Origin: Macrothele yani
Lineage: Eukaryota; Arthropoda; Arachnida; Araneae; Macrothelidae
Assembly: GCA_039090855.1 (NCBI GenBank)
Contig: CM077023.1
Span: 84,419,127-84,483,126, forward strand
Length of the DNA stretch: 64,000 nt
Direction of reading: 5' to 3'
Positions 11,081 through 21,430 of this stretch are shown here, in pieces. Below the pieces are notes generated by a model. The model did not search any database. It was not told where the DNA came from and was given only the letters and a program-made list of their open reading frames with translations. Each line of letters starts with the position of its first letter. Within the stretch, counting starts at the first letter, position 1. Position numbers and translations under genes: made by a program.

Positions 11081-11752
11081 GAGCGGTGATAGAATGCACA
11101 ATTGCTAGGAAGACAAATGGGGAAGGCACAACGAACTGGTGAACGAATTCTGAGCGACAGACAATGACGACACAAGTAGAGCTGCAAGAGAGATGTCACA
11201 ACTGTGAGACCATGGCGTCACCGGAGAACCAATAATGGAAGACGACGTCACCGAGGACCACTAATGGAAGATGACGTAACCGGGAGAAGGGTAGATACGC
11301 TCAGGAACACAAGCATAGAAGGCAACGTATAGGAACGCTGATGGAGAATAGTAGACAGTCAAGGCGAGTCACGATGGCCAGTGGTAAACAAACCCACCGA
11401 GATGAAATATGAAGGAATATCGCTATAATATTCACTTACCGGTGCGGAAACGTAGCTCGGAAGATTGATGACAGCTTATTACTTGAACGAGGTGCACAGG
11501 AAAGGAACAGAAGGCACTGGAACGTGTACACAGGGCGCACCTTTCAGAACGCAGAAGGGTGTGGTCAGCAGGTAATATTACTGTGAAAATCAAGTAAATA
11601 TGCACAGTTCGGCTAGGAAAGGTGGTGAGAAAGATAGAACATACCCTTACGCATGACTGGAGTGCAAAATTCGGGAGCAACAGGCACTTTTACCGAACAA
11701 ACTGAGCAAAATGTGAAGAGCTCGAAAGGGCACGTCCAACGACAGTTTTGTC

Positions 11753-11960
11753 GCAATCGAAGCATTTTTACGTAAGTTTTGACGCATAAGGGCGATGGAA
11801 TGAATCCCGCTGCTATGTCCACATCGTTGACCCCATTTTGCCGATTTTCAAAAGGGTTCGTATCGAAGTTGTCCCCTGCCACATACTAAAATTTCATCGA
11901 AATCGAACAATTTTTACGCGAGTTATCGTGCGGACAGACAGACAAGCGGACAAAGCTGGA
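11753..11960. repeat. ~150-bp tandem monomers, right part
   Basis: This continues the monomer array after the retroelement: 'gcaatcgaagcatttttacg' follows the target duplication. A further divergent monomer ('ggaatgaatcccgctgctat', 'ttgaccccattttgcc', 'catcgaaatcgaac') comes next, ending in 'cggacagacagacaagcgg'. Similar cagacaga endings occur at the 3' ends of some arthropod repeats, so this may be a multimeric repeat tail. Confidence 0.65.
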
Positions 11961-12572
11961 GCACATGCGTTTATTCAACCTACGGTTGGAAAGCGTGAAA
12001 AAAGTTACATTTTAAGGATGCCGGGCAAAGTGAGGGGCCCCCAAAACCGAGCTGTGCTCAGGGCCCAGTTAACTCTAAATCTGCCACTGACAATAGAAGA
12101 CCGACTGAATCACGGAAGAAAAATGCAAGTTATCCGAAACAAGAAAGGAGGTTATTTTTCAAACATCGGAAATCAAATAAGTTGCTTTTTCCAAAATGAG
12201 AAACGTGTTTATTCACGCAAACTGTGTTTCACAATAATATGTGACATTGAATTGGGGGCATTGGAAAAACGAAGATGTCTGGAAAAGTACTAAATTCCAA
12301 ACATGCACTATACGTTATACTTTATATTAAAAACAGGAAACCAATAATAAATTCATGAATCATATATATGTCAATCAACTGTACGGTAAAAATGTATTGT
12401 TTTAGCCATTATATTCAAGACAAAAGCCAATTTTTAAGGTATCTCTTAAAGGCCCTAAAATTATTAATCCTTTTTATAACCTCCAGACATTTTCCGTAGA
12501 GTGAGGTTCTAAAACAAAACAATGCAGTTTCATATTTTACATTTCTGGCAAAGGATATTGTCATCTTATCCT
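11961..12572. other. Unassigned DNA
   Basis: No recognised domain. A 151-codon frame (11838-12293) overlaps the tandem monomers and has no family resemblance that I can see. 'aggggcccccaaaaccgagc' near 12031 is GC-rich compared with its surroundings. Confidence 0.4.
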
Positions 12573-12584
12573 AAAACCTATATG

Positions 12585-12800
12585 GCCGCCCCGGTGGCGC
12601 AGTGTTCTAAGCGATGGCCTCTGATCATTCGTCCGAACGGGGTCCGGGTTCGAATCCAGGTGAGGTATGGATGTTGTGTTTGTCTTACGGCACTGGCGCT
12701 CTCCCTTCCCTGGAACCAGTGACCCTAAATTAGGGACGGGCGACTGCTTATAGCCCATTGAGTTGCTCACGGTGGTCGTTAAAAATCCAATCAAAAAAAA
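12585..12800 (+). mobile_element. SINE1 copy B
   Basis: Full-length head, body and A-tail. Target duplication 'aaaacctatatg' lies at 12573-12584 and 12801-12812. Small changes: 'gtgttctaag' in the A-box region and 'cgaatccaggtg' after the B-box. Confidence 0.92.
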
Positions 12801-12812
12801 AAAACCTATATG

Positions 12813-13114
12813 AATTCTACTTATATCGATATGATCTACATTAATATTATTATGTGTATAAATATAGAATATCTGCCAATAGCAGTTATACAGCATTACC
12901 CGTCCTCCTAAATCTCTTTGTTAGAAACCTGTACGGAAACTTTTCTCCTAAACCACTTCGTTAGAAACCAGTAAGGAACCTTCCTCCTAAATCACTTCGT
13001 TAGAAACCAGTACGGAAGCCGCCCTCTTAAAACCTGTACGGAACTTACACTGCGTTAAAAACTTTTAATCATATTCTACGGAAATCGCAAGATATTCGAC
13101 CTATACGGAAATCG
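12813..13114. repeat. Short degenerate tandem repeat
   Basis: About four degenerate copies of 'cctaaatc.ctt.gttagaaacc.gta.ggaa' with a ~36-45 bp period occur at 12905-13045. No coding content. Confidence 0.6.
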
Positions 13115-13217
13115 CACATGGTGGGGTTTGTTTGCTCCGCACAAAGATGTGTGTTTTCTCAAAAAGTGGTGCAGCGGGTGTAGCAGTTTTTGGCGCAACA
13201 AAATTTTTAACATTGTA
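13115..13217 (-). mobile_element. Fragment of a TA-flanked foldback MITE (FB1 family)
   Basis: 'agtggtgcagcgggtgtag', 'tttttggcgcaacaaaattt' and 'taacattgta' match one arm of the complete copy at 44581-44866. Only one arm is present here. Confidence 0.65.
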
Positions 13218-13532
13218 CACCGCAAGTGGGGGCGAAATCTCATATGCCTAAAAAATTTCATAGCAAGTTCTGCTACCATTATGAGGGTGTAATGGAAAGG
13301 GTAGAGGGTGGTAAGATACCACGAAGGGAGAAGACGAATTTTGCTTGAATTATGCAACACTCTGATCCCAGGCTCTTAACTTTCGAAAGATTCCTTAAGT
13401 GGAGATTCTCTTATTTCAACTAACAAAAACTTTTCCCGTTTTCAGTGAGCTAATTCTTATCTCTTCGTTTTTCTCTTTCGTAGAAGGTTGTGCCGTTAAC
13501 GACCCGAATCTAAGGTGAAGGAGCATCCCCGT

Positions 13533-13572
13533 CCTTTATTTAGGACAGCTGGTTAGCTGTCCTAAATAAAGG
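13533..13572. repeat. Perfect 18-bp hairpin
   Basis: 'cctttatttaggacagct' (13533-13550), a 4-nt loop 'ggtt', and its exact reverse complement (13555-13572). No flanking gene explains it. It may be the core of a small palindromic element. Confidence 0.85.
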
Positions 13573-14749
13573 AAGAGACAGAACCAGCGCTTTAGGAAAA
13601 ACACACAACCCATAACGTAATCCTGGATTTTAAATCTGGCCCAACATGGACAATTTCTCAGATTATTGAGGCTCTAACCACTCGGCTACGGAAAAACTAT
13701 CCTATTCCGTCAATATATTTGTAAGCAGTCCACAGCGGTCGCGTGCTACTACCAGATACGAACCAAAAACAATCACTCCGGGACGAAAGCTATGGCCAAC
13801 TTCTTTTGTTTTTAGATATGACCACTTCCATGAGTATACAGGGCTAAAGGAGCCGTTTGTTCTTAAATTGCGTTCATTAGTTCCTGGAGGAAATAGAACT
13901 AACCAGCTAACAAAGAGATAAGCCTCTGGACAAATACACCATCCTCACGCCTCATAACTAAATGCCTTATGCAGAAATTGGAAAATGAGGCATTTCCGTC
14001 GCCAGTTTAAAACAGATTTCACTACTGCTAATTAATCAATTTGAAATTACGATGTTGCCACTGCAAATTATTTCTGAAAATATCGAGGACCTGAAAAAAA
14101 CAAAAAACAAGGCTAATTATATTTCTTTCATTGCCGAGGAGTCTATTTAAAGCGAACGATTGAAAAATTCCTTTTCGAGGGAAATTCTTCACTAAATTTG
14201 ATTTAAACTGAAAATCACACGTCTTCTTATCTGATAGAGACACATAAATGCCTCAGTAATGACCGTGATACATGCTGAAGTCTTAAGTTAGGTCATGAGA
14301 GTGTGAAGATTGTGTTGATGCCAGTAATGCCAAAAGCTCACAGTTTCTGTTGTCATTTGCAAGGCTGTTTTTGAGTTGTCGCTTTTTTTTTTTATAAATA
14401 TAAATGAGAGGTTTATTTTTTTATGAATTTTGTGCAAGGACATAAAGATGCAACAAACCTATATTTGCCTATGAAACACACTATTTTTTTTTATTTCGTC
14501 GTTTTTCTTCTGGTAGAATAAGGGGCTTTTTACTAAACAGGATTTCCTTCTACCCTATTGTCATCTGTTTAACTCATTAATTCAGCAACGCTGCAGGACG
14601 TACCAAACAAATCTTAAAATTCGTGTCGATTCCTTACTCTTCGTTTTAATACCTCATCGTCAGAAACTGAACTAGATTTGGGGCTCGTTTCTTTGTAATT
14701 AAGCTTTAATTCAAAACTCACTTCTGATATTTCTAGTCATGTGCGCGAA

Positions 14750-14750
<1 letters not shown>
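13573..14750. other. Unassigned DNA
   Basis: No protein, RNA gene or terminal repeat recognised. Several A/T homopolymer runs occur. Confidence 0.45.
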
Positions 14751-14752
<2 letters not shown>

Positions 14753-14791
<39 letters not shown>

Positions 14792-14812
14792 GAATGAGAG
14801 AGAGAGAGAATG

Positions 14813-14862
<50 letters not shown>

Positions 14863-14882
14863 AATGAGAGAGAGAGAGAGAG
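14753..14882. repeat. (GA)n microsatellite, interrupted
   Basis: Alternating GA over ~130 bp with a few 'aatg'-type interruptions. It creates an artefactual Ser/Leu open frame on the minus strand. Confidence 0.95.
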
Positions 14883-16311
14883 ATTTTAGTTTTAACAGAG
14901 TTTGGTGAAAATACTTCCAACTGAGTTATTCTCCTTTGTCAAGGTATATTTGCCGAGTGACAGGTACAATTTTTTAGGTACATGTGCACATTCTGCAGAA
15001 TTAAATGGGCCAATGTACAATATTACTAAAGAATAAAAAGAGAGAAATCAGCGGCACCTTTTTTTCTGTTTCCAAAGTGATATTTATTGTTGGTTCTCAG
15101 AGGGTTCCACCAACTTTGCATATAGTAAGACGAGGTAAAGTAGTCATGTGATCTTATTTATTCATCTTTGATTTCTGACTCGTCTTTTCTCGGCATTGTA
15201 TGAGCAGGATGAGTGATCCTCCTTTCTTTTACCTTTAAATCAATGTTTTCTGAGAATTTGCGGGTGATAACTAATGCTGTTAAAACTTTGGTGCCATTGA
15301 AGAATGTTTCCTTTGTTAAAGCATCTTTTATTTTCAGCGGTATAAATTTTTGCAGTACTCTTTGTATTTCTTCTTTTATCCTGCTTTTGTAAAATATCAC
15401 CCTTGAGCTAGAACCACCTGTTCATCGTTATCCCCGAGCACTTGAATATCTGGAGCGCAGGGAGTTGGTGATGGATGATATTATCATCCTCACAGTAGGT
15501 GCTTGCCAGGTACAGAAACGCGAAACAACAAAGTTCGTCCTCTTACTGTCTTTTTTCTTTCCCTTCTTTGCTCTTTCTTTCTCTCTCTTCCGCTCCCACC
15601 TTTTCCTTTTCGCTCCTCTTCTTCCTCTTATTCGATTCTGATCAGATTGAAGAGAGAGAAATGAATAATGGGAACATGCATCCACTGTGGGATGCAAGAG
15701 ACCCTCTTAGAGGATAATTCTTCTTCTTGGACAGATAACATCAAAATGCAAAGCAGTATCACTCCCAAGACTTATTATTTCTACAAATTTAGGGTAAAAT
15801 GAAAGTACGGACGAAATCCAGTTATGAAATATGCTAGATGTTTAATAACGGACGGCAACATATGGCACAAGGAGCAAAGAATTGACGAGGAAGAAATAAA
15901 GGTATGTGGATAATATCAGGAAACGTGCAAACCGAGTAACTTACAAAATTACGCAAGTGCGACGGTTAATCATATCATAAACGTAGATAACAATCGATCA
16001 AAGACATTTTTTAAGTGAAGATCCCGGATTAAGGTTCCTAAAAATGCACTTCAAGTCATACTACACAGAAATAATATACAGGCGATAGCAGTGTTACAGT
16101 TTTACGAATCATTAAGCGTAAATGGATCATTTTGTGTCGCTTTTCACAGAGAAAGTAGAAGAAACACGTAGCCTGAAAGCCTGTTACTAATATTTCTGCG
16201 TAAGCCAACACAACTTAAGAAAATAAAAATTGGACCACATAGTTTCACGAACTGACACAATTATCTTGACACTAAACGAGATGTGAAGAAATTAACTCAT
16301 GCACCAAAAGC
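14883..16311. other. Unassigned DNA
   Basis: No recognised coding domain. A pyrimidine-rich tract (CTTT/CTCC) lies at about 15540-15640. Frames at 15158-15400 (-) and 15428-15697 (-) have no recognisable family features; the second is a by-product of the pyrimidine tract. Confidence 0.45.
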
Positions 16312-16468
16312 TATTAAATTGAAAACAATTGCCGTCTCCTGCACGATACACTTTAAAGATAAAAAAACTATGTACAATTAAAATAAGTATATGTTTAAGA
16401 CCTTTCAACACCACAACGGTGTCATCCTTAGAAACAATGCAGCAGTGAGCACAGAAGTGAGAGATCTA

Positions 16469-17658
16469 CACTGAAGAGCAATTGAATTAGAGACAGCTGG
16501 CGTTATGGAAATGTGGCGCTGTGGGCGGCCCTGTAAACGGAAACGACATGATGTATGCAGCGATCCGACAATATAAGGAGTGATGCGACGGGAATCAGTG
16601 AGAGTCAAACGCAGTATGGGTAAGGCGAAGGATCTAAGCGCATTTAATCGTGGGCAAATTGTCGGGGCTCCACGAATGGGTCACTCCATCTCGGAAGTCG
16701 TGCAGGCACTGGGAGTTTCACAAGCCACTGTGTCACGGGTGTACCGTGAGTACATCGAATCTGGTAAAACCATCCCTGCAAGGGCCAACTGCCGTGGACA
16801 ACAGCGTGTGGATGACTGGGGTCATCGTCGGCTAGCTCGCATTGTAACAGCCGATAGACGGGCCACAGTGCAAGAAATCACTCGGCAATTTAACGCTGGT
16901 GCACAAAAACGTGTAAGCAGCCACAACATCCAGAACCATCTCCTCGCTATGGGGTACAGAAGCCATCGTCCCACGAGGGTACCGCTGCTGACCGCACATC
17001 ACAGGGTGCAAAGATTGGCACGGGCGCGGGAACATCGCCACTGGACCCTAGACATGTGGGAAAATGTTGCCTGGACTGATGAGTCGAGATTCACGTTGGT
17101 ACATGCGGATGGCAGGATACGAGTACGGCGCAAACCACATGAAGCGATGGATCCTTCTTGCCAGCAGGGTGCTTTTCAAACCGGTGTTGTTTACGTGGAC
17201 TGAAATGGGACCTCTGGTACGTGTGACATCGTCTCTCACAGGTCAACGTTACCGGGGTATCCTGGACAACCGTCATTTGCTTCCGTTTGTGCGTCTTCAA
17301 CATCCCACTGGGGACCTCATCCTGCAACAAGACAATGCAGCGCCCAAATTGTATCCGAATGGTTGGATGAACACTCCATCGACGTGACCTCGCTTCCTTG
17401 GCCAGCTAGGTCACCTGACCTCAATCCCATCAAGCACATCTAGGATGCCATCGAGAGAGATGTTCGAGGCTCTAACACCCCTCTATCAAATCTTCGTGAA
17501 CTGTGAGAGCTTGTTCAGGGGTCGTGGATCCGTATGGCTTCCCAACGCGTCCGGTGTCTTGTCGAGTCCATGCCGAGACGAATCGCCGCCGTCATCAGGG
17601 CGAAAGGTGGTGCTACACGTTACTAGACAGGTATCTCTAATTCAATTGCTATTCAGTG
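16469..17658 (+). mobile_element. Tc1-like transposon inside the foldback arm
   Basis: The left end is 'cactgaagagcaattgaatt' and the right end is 'aattcaattgctattcagtg', each flanked by TA (16467-16468 and 17659-17660). The opposite foldback arm keeps the uninterrupted site ('tatatagatctctcactt' at 18143-18160), which gives the pre-insertion sequence directly. Element length is 1190 bp. Confidence 0.93.
16580..17626 (+). pseudogene. Tc1-like transposase (frameshifted)
   Basis: The N-terminal 208 codons are open and near-canonical: HTH 1 'GHSISEVVQALGVSQATVSR', HTH 2 'ATVQEITRQF...RVSSHNIQNHL', then the first catalytic segment 'VAWTDESRFTLVHADGR' with its Asp intact. A stop (17201-17203) follows a frame slip; the continuation 'GPLVRVTSSLTGQRYRGIL' and 'LILQQDNAAP' (second Asp present) is in the frame opened near 17064. 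The third segment reads 'NPIKHI' then stop, so the catalytic Glu is Lys. The tail 'LVESMPRRIAAVIRAKGG' is still visible. Start at 16580 or at the later ATG 16617 ('MGKAKDLSAF'), which suits the family better. Confidence 0.88.
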
Positions 17659-18302
17659 TATATACTTTAATAAAACAAATAGCAGCTATGCGCATGTGCA
17701 ATAACGGCAAAGTCCAAATCAAGTTCAGTGGGTAAAAGCATAGTTGGTGGGCGTGACCTGGCCCAAAAGTGTACTCCAAGGAAGGGGGATAAACACGAAG
17801 GGTTTGCAACGATGAACCCTCCGTGTTTATCCCCCTTCCTTGGAAAACACTTTTGGTCCAGTGCTCTCCAAGGAAAGGGGGATACACACAAGTGTTCTTC
17901 AACGAAAGGGGAATAAACACAAGTGTTCTTCAGGGAAGGGGATAAACACGGTGGGTTAATCGTTGCAACTAGTTCCAACTAGTTGCAACGATGAACCCTC
18001 TCCCCACCATCGTGTTTATCCCCTTTTTTTGGAGAACACTTTGGGGCCAGGTCACGACCACCAACTATGCTTTTACCCACTGAACTTGATTTGGACTTTG
18101 CCGTTATTGCACATTCGCATTAACTGCTATTTGTTTTATTAAAGTATATAGATCTCTCACTTCTGCATTGTTTCTGAGGGTAACACCGTTGTGGTGTTGA
18201 AAGGTCTTAAACATATACTTATTTTAATTGTGCAAAGTGTATCGTGCAAGAGACGGCAATTGTTTTCAATTTAATAAACGAGATGGATTAAGAGCACAAA
18301 AG

Positions 18303-18420
18303 ACGATCTTTCTAGTAGATGCGATCACATGGTTTAACTACATTTTCGTGTGTCTTTCAGGCTGCTTATCGTTTTCTTCCGAATTTGTTTTCTGTATTTC
18401 AAAAATGCCCCAGATTTGCA
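18303..18420. repeat. Direct repeat, left copy
   Basis: 'acgatctttctagta' then 'gcgatcaca.gg' and 'agctgctta' recur in the same order at 19776-19895 with divergence. The pair flanks the Tc1 at 18523-19766 but is far too long to be a target duplication, so it is an older duplication or two copies of an unnamed repeat. Confidence 0.55.
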
Positions 18421-18599
18421 AACCCGTGGAACTGAAGAAATTACGAGATATAACAAAATTAAAACCTCAAAAACTGGCTTTCTTTCACCTACGATTATCT
18501 AAATACCTGAACATATAATATACATTGAGTTAGCATTGCATTAAGAATACTTACCCAATAACGCGTTGGTCCACCTTTCTATGCAATCAATGCTCGCCG

Positions 18600-19665
18600 T
18601 TACCTAGAAACAGATTCTGCAAGATGTTGAATATCCTCCATACGCAACTTGACCCATGTCCGCCGCAGAAGCTTCGTCAGTTCCCGCTCATTCCGTCGAG
18701 GAGGATCAGAAGTTCTCCCACCCCGTTCTAGCATATCCCACAAATGTTCAATTCGGCTACAGTCAGGGGAGCTTGGGGACCAAGGCAATGTGGCTAATTC
18801 GTTGTCTTTTCCCCTCAACCACTCAGTAGTTATACGAGCGAGATGACATGGTGCGTTGTCCTGTTGAAAGATGGCATGGTGGTCCTGGTTAACCTCCTGC
18901 AGATATGGATGGAGATGGTCGGCTAACAGGTTCCTGTAGCGTCCACCATTAAATGTTTGTGGGATGATAAGCACAGGATCTAGGGCTTGCCAGGGAAAAG
19001 CTCCCCTGACAAGAGAACAGCACATCCACCGGCCTGTTGAACCTGAACTGTGCAACCAGGACATAAGGCTTCATGCTGTTTACGCCATATGCGAAGTCGG
19101 CCATCAGCGTGGTTCGGCAGGAAACGGGACTGATCACTCTAGACGACCTTTTTCCATCTGTTGAGGGTCCATTGCCGACGTTCCGTGACCCATGCGAGGT
19201 GTTGTTTGCAATGACTTGGCGTCATCATGGTTTCACAGCCGGAGACCAATCAGGGTGAACTTGATTGGTCTCCGGCTGTGAAACCTTAATCGAAGCAAAG
19301 TACGAGGAATGGTCATGTGGAAATAAATCGAACTGCACCGCTGTTGTATTGGTGGGTGAACTTGGTGACTGTTGCACGTCGTAGCTGAGATACCAGCCAT
19401 AACACCCGACGATGACTCTATAACCAACCGCGCCTGGCTGACCAATGTGAGCCCTTCTGCTGAATGTCTGTGCATGGTTAATCCAGTCCTGGCGCACCCT
19501 TGATACAGTAGTACGAAAGCAGCCAATAAGTGTTGCTGTTTCCGAAATACTGGCACCTGCCGTCCGGGCCCCAAATATCTGGCCGCCGTCAAATTGGCTT
19601 AAGTCGCCACATCTCCCCATTACTGGCAAACGTTCACTGATTACGTCCAGAGGATAGGTGTGCAC
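18600..19665 (-). pseudogene. Tc1-like transposase (broken)
   Basis: The N-terminal HTH is seen at 19620-19480 ('GASISETATLIG', 'TTVSRVRQDW'). The first catalytic segment reads stop-'SDQSRFLPNHADGR': the usual Trp is a stop and Glu is Gln, while the Asp is kept. The second segment 'AIFQQDNAPCHLARI' and third 'CSRIEHLWDMLERG' are in the open frame 19064-18603, ending 'MEDIQHLAESVSR'. The coding region is broken near 19229-19285 by a 24-bp perfect inverted duplication, an unusual type of damage. Confidence 0.85.
19229..19285. repeat. Perfect 24-bp hairpin inside a transposase pseudogene
   Basis: 'tttcacagccggagaccaat' (left stem 19229-19252) pairs perfectly with 19262-19285 across a 9-nt loop. 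It lies within the Tc1 coding region, where the family has no palindrome, so one arm is probably a templated inverted duplication. Confidence 0.85.
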
Positions 19666-19775
19666 AATTTATAGTGGCCACACCTGACGCTGATATCACG
19701 CCGTACTTCGTTATCGCTCCGAATATGTAAAACGGGAGGTGCTCCTCATGCAAAGCTAACTCAATGTAGTTTAAC

Positions 19776-19895
19776 AACGATCTTTCTAGTACCTACGATC
19801 ACCTGGATTGAATATATTGTAGTATTCTTTTGTAGCTGCTTGACAGCGTTTCCCTCTTTCTTATTTCTTCCTAAATACCAAAAATTTGCACTACG
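19776..19895. repeat. Direct repeat, right copy
   Basis: Diverged counterpart of 18303-18420, beginning 'acgatctttctagtacctac'. It starts 10 bp beyond the right end of the Tc1 element. Confidence 0.55.
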
Positions 19896-19904
19896 CAGTC
19901 TGAC

Positions 19905-20290
19905 TGATATCGTCATCATCTCATATCATTATCAATACACTGCTGGATGGAGATTTGACCAAGTCTGATCCACAAATCCGTCAAACGTGATTCTCGTCCA
20001 CGTCATTCCACCATGCTTTTGAATTTCATGCACCCATCTCTCACATGGTCTTCTTCTGGGTCTTTTCCTGCTCCGTATATACAGTCTAATATTCCAGTTG
20101 TCTAGCAGTGGTCTGTTGTTCTAGAAATATATCCCCTTCGCCACTTGAGGGTCTTTACTTTAATCATGATGTTATCCTCTGTTGCCATTTTCCTGACCCA
20201 CGAGTTCCTATTTTCATCTTTCTTGTTTACACTGATCATGCATCTTTCCATGATTCTTTGCGTTTTCCGCAGTCTCTGAACATTTCTTTT
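19905..20290 (-). pseudogene. LINE reverse transcriptase C-terminal fragment
   Basis: The minus-strand translation gives 'RTQRIMERCMISVNKKDEN', then 'KVKTLKWRRGYISRTTDH', 'RKRPRRRPCERWVHEIQK' and a GAT-type tail at about 19905-19930. This is the same C-terminal architecture as the fragment at 1-245. Stops and small frame slips mark it as dead. Only the last ~120 codons remain, as in a 5'-truncated LINE insertion. Confidence 0.75.
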
Positions 20291-20299
20291 AATTACTGA

Positions 20300-21430
20300 T
20301 CAATTGTAAAATCTCGAAAGATACATTATTGATTAAACACTTCGCTTTCAGGACATAGCAGTAAATTGCAGAAATAATTTGTACTGTTTCTTCCAAATGT
20401 ACCTCAAATAAGTTTTACAAGCTTATTAATTTTTTCTTCGATGTGGTTAATGCGGGGTTTCTGTTGTCCAAGGTAGATGTAGGCATCAGTTATTTCTAAA
20501 TTTGCTTCATAAGCCTCTAAACCTTCAGTTAATTTAAAAGCATTACACATATTTTTTTTTCTGTAAGTTCATCTTTAATTCCACTTCACTAGTGAGACTA
20601 ACCCGTGAGCAATTCTTAGAAATTAGTCTCCCCAATAAGTTCCTGTGGATGAATATCCATGTTTAATGCGAGTAAGTCCGCGACACGATATCACTTCAAT
20701 TACCAGTCGGAGACTTGATATCGTAAAACGTTCTATTTCGTTCTTATTTTTAATGAGAAATGATTCGTTAACAAGATATTGTACTAAAGAACAATTCAAC
20801 TAGCTCTTCGCAATCGATCTGAAATTCGTTTCGCTTGTCCTCTTTAAAGAGAAATATTCAAACTCTTTCCCATTGATCCGTTTCTTTATCGACTCTCCGC
20901 GGAAAAGCAAATAAAAATGAAAAATGGAAAACAAAGGTTATTAAAGCCTTGAGGTTTCAATTGTTGTGTATTTTTCATCACGAAAGATTGAGAGAATTTT
21001 TTACCAGAAAGTTTGGTTAAAAGCTAGAAGTGAACAACAGTATATATTAAACTAAAGTAAAATCATGGTAAAAAGATTGTTGCATAACTTATCTGTGTAG
21101 AGTGCGTTTGTGTGACAAAAATAGTAGAAACGATTCGAATATGCAGAATTTTCTGTTAATATCATTTAGATTCTGCTAAGGATTTGCAAAGAATATTTTT
21201 CTTATAATCGAGGACACACACAGGAATAATATTCTCCTAATTTCAGCAGCTAAATTAAAAATAGTACTATTTAAACAAAAATCCAAGTAGTGAGAAATCA
21301 AAGCTTTGGACTTACTATGAAAATTAAAGAATGACCTATCCATAACGTTTACCTTAACGGACAAAACGGGACAATTGGTGCCATGGATACCGTGGAAGGT
21401 TATAACAAGCTTCCTGACTTCGTAAGCGTT
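20300..21430. other. Unassigned AT-rich DNA
   Basis: No recognisable domain, RNA gene or repeat boundary. Confidence 0.45.

Larger units (their letters stand above)
6206..11743 (-). mobile_element. ORF1-only non-LTR-type retroelement with target duplication, carrying a Tc1 and a SINE
   Basis: The insert is flanked by 'agttttgtc' at 6197-6205 and 11744-11752. An undisturbed equivalent of the target, 'aaagttttgtcgcaat', occurs at about 6054. On the minus strand it reads: ~640 bp leader, a gag-like ORF1 (11080-8805), ~0.86 kb of non-coding 3' sequence, and AATAAA about 13 nt before the end. No endonuclease or reverse transcriptase motif is present downstream of ORF1. Removing the Tc1 (6804-8311) and SINE1 (8330-8553) leaves about 3.8 kb. 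ORF1-only elements moved by a partner LINE are known (HAL1 in mammals); calling this one such an element is inference. Confidence 0.75.
16312..18276. mobile_element. Long foldback (palindromic) element with a Tc1 inserted in its left arm
   Basis: Left-arm sequence 16312-16466 and 17661-17970 is repeated in reverse complement at about 17985-18276, centred on 'caactagttccaactagttg' near 17970. Outer ends read 'tattaaattgaaaacaattg' and its complement 'caattgttttcaatttaata'. The inner arms contain several 'gggataaacac' tandem units (17777-17960), one of which forms its own hairpin (about 17777-17842). There is no coding frame apart from the inserted Tc1. Without that Tc1 the arms are roughly 0.3-0.46 kb, unequal because the left arm has extra repeat units. 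Confidence 0.85.
18523..19766 (-). mobile_element. Tc1-like transposon, minus strand
   Basis: The left end 'cattgagttagcattgca' and the right end 'tgcaaagctaactcaatg' are imperfect inverted repeats. TA lies outside each (18521-18522, 19767-19768). Confidence 0.85.

Noticed and set aside
11838..12293. 151-codon plus-strand frame
   Set aside because: It starts inside the tandem-monomer repeat and continues into unassigned DNA without any domain.
14711..14920. Ser/Leu repeat protein (SLSLSLS)
   Set aside because: Direct translation of the (GA)n microsatellite.
18303..18316. Target-site duplication of the Tc1 at 18523-19766
   Set aside because: Tc1 elements duplicate TA only, and TA is found at both borders; the 118-bp flanking repeat is a separate feature.
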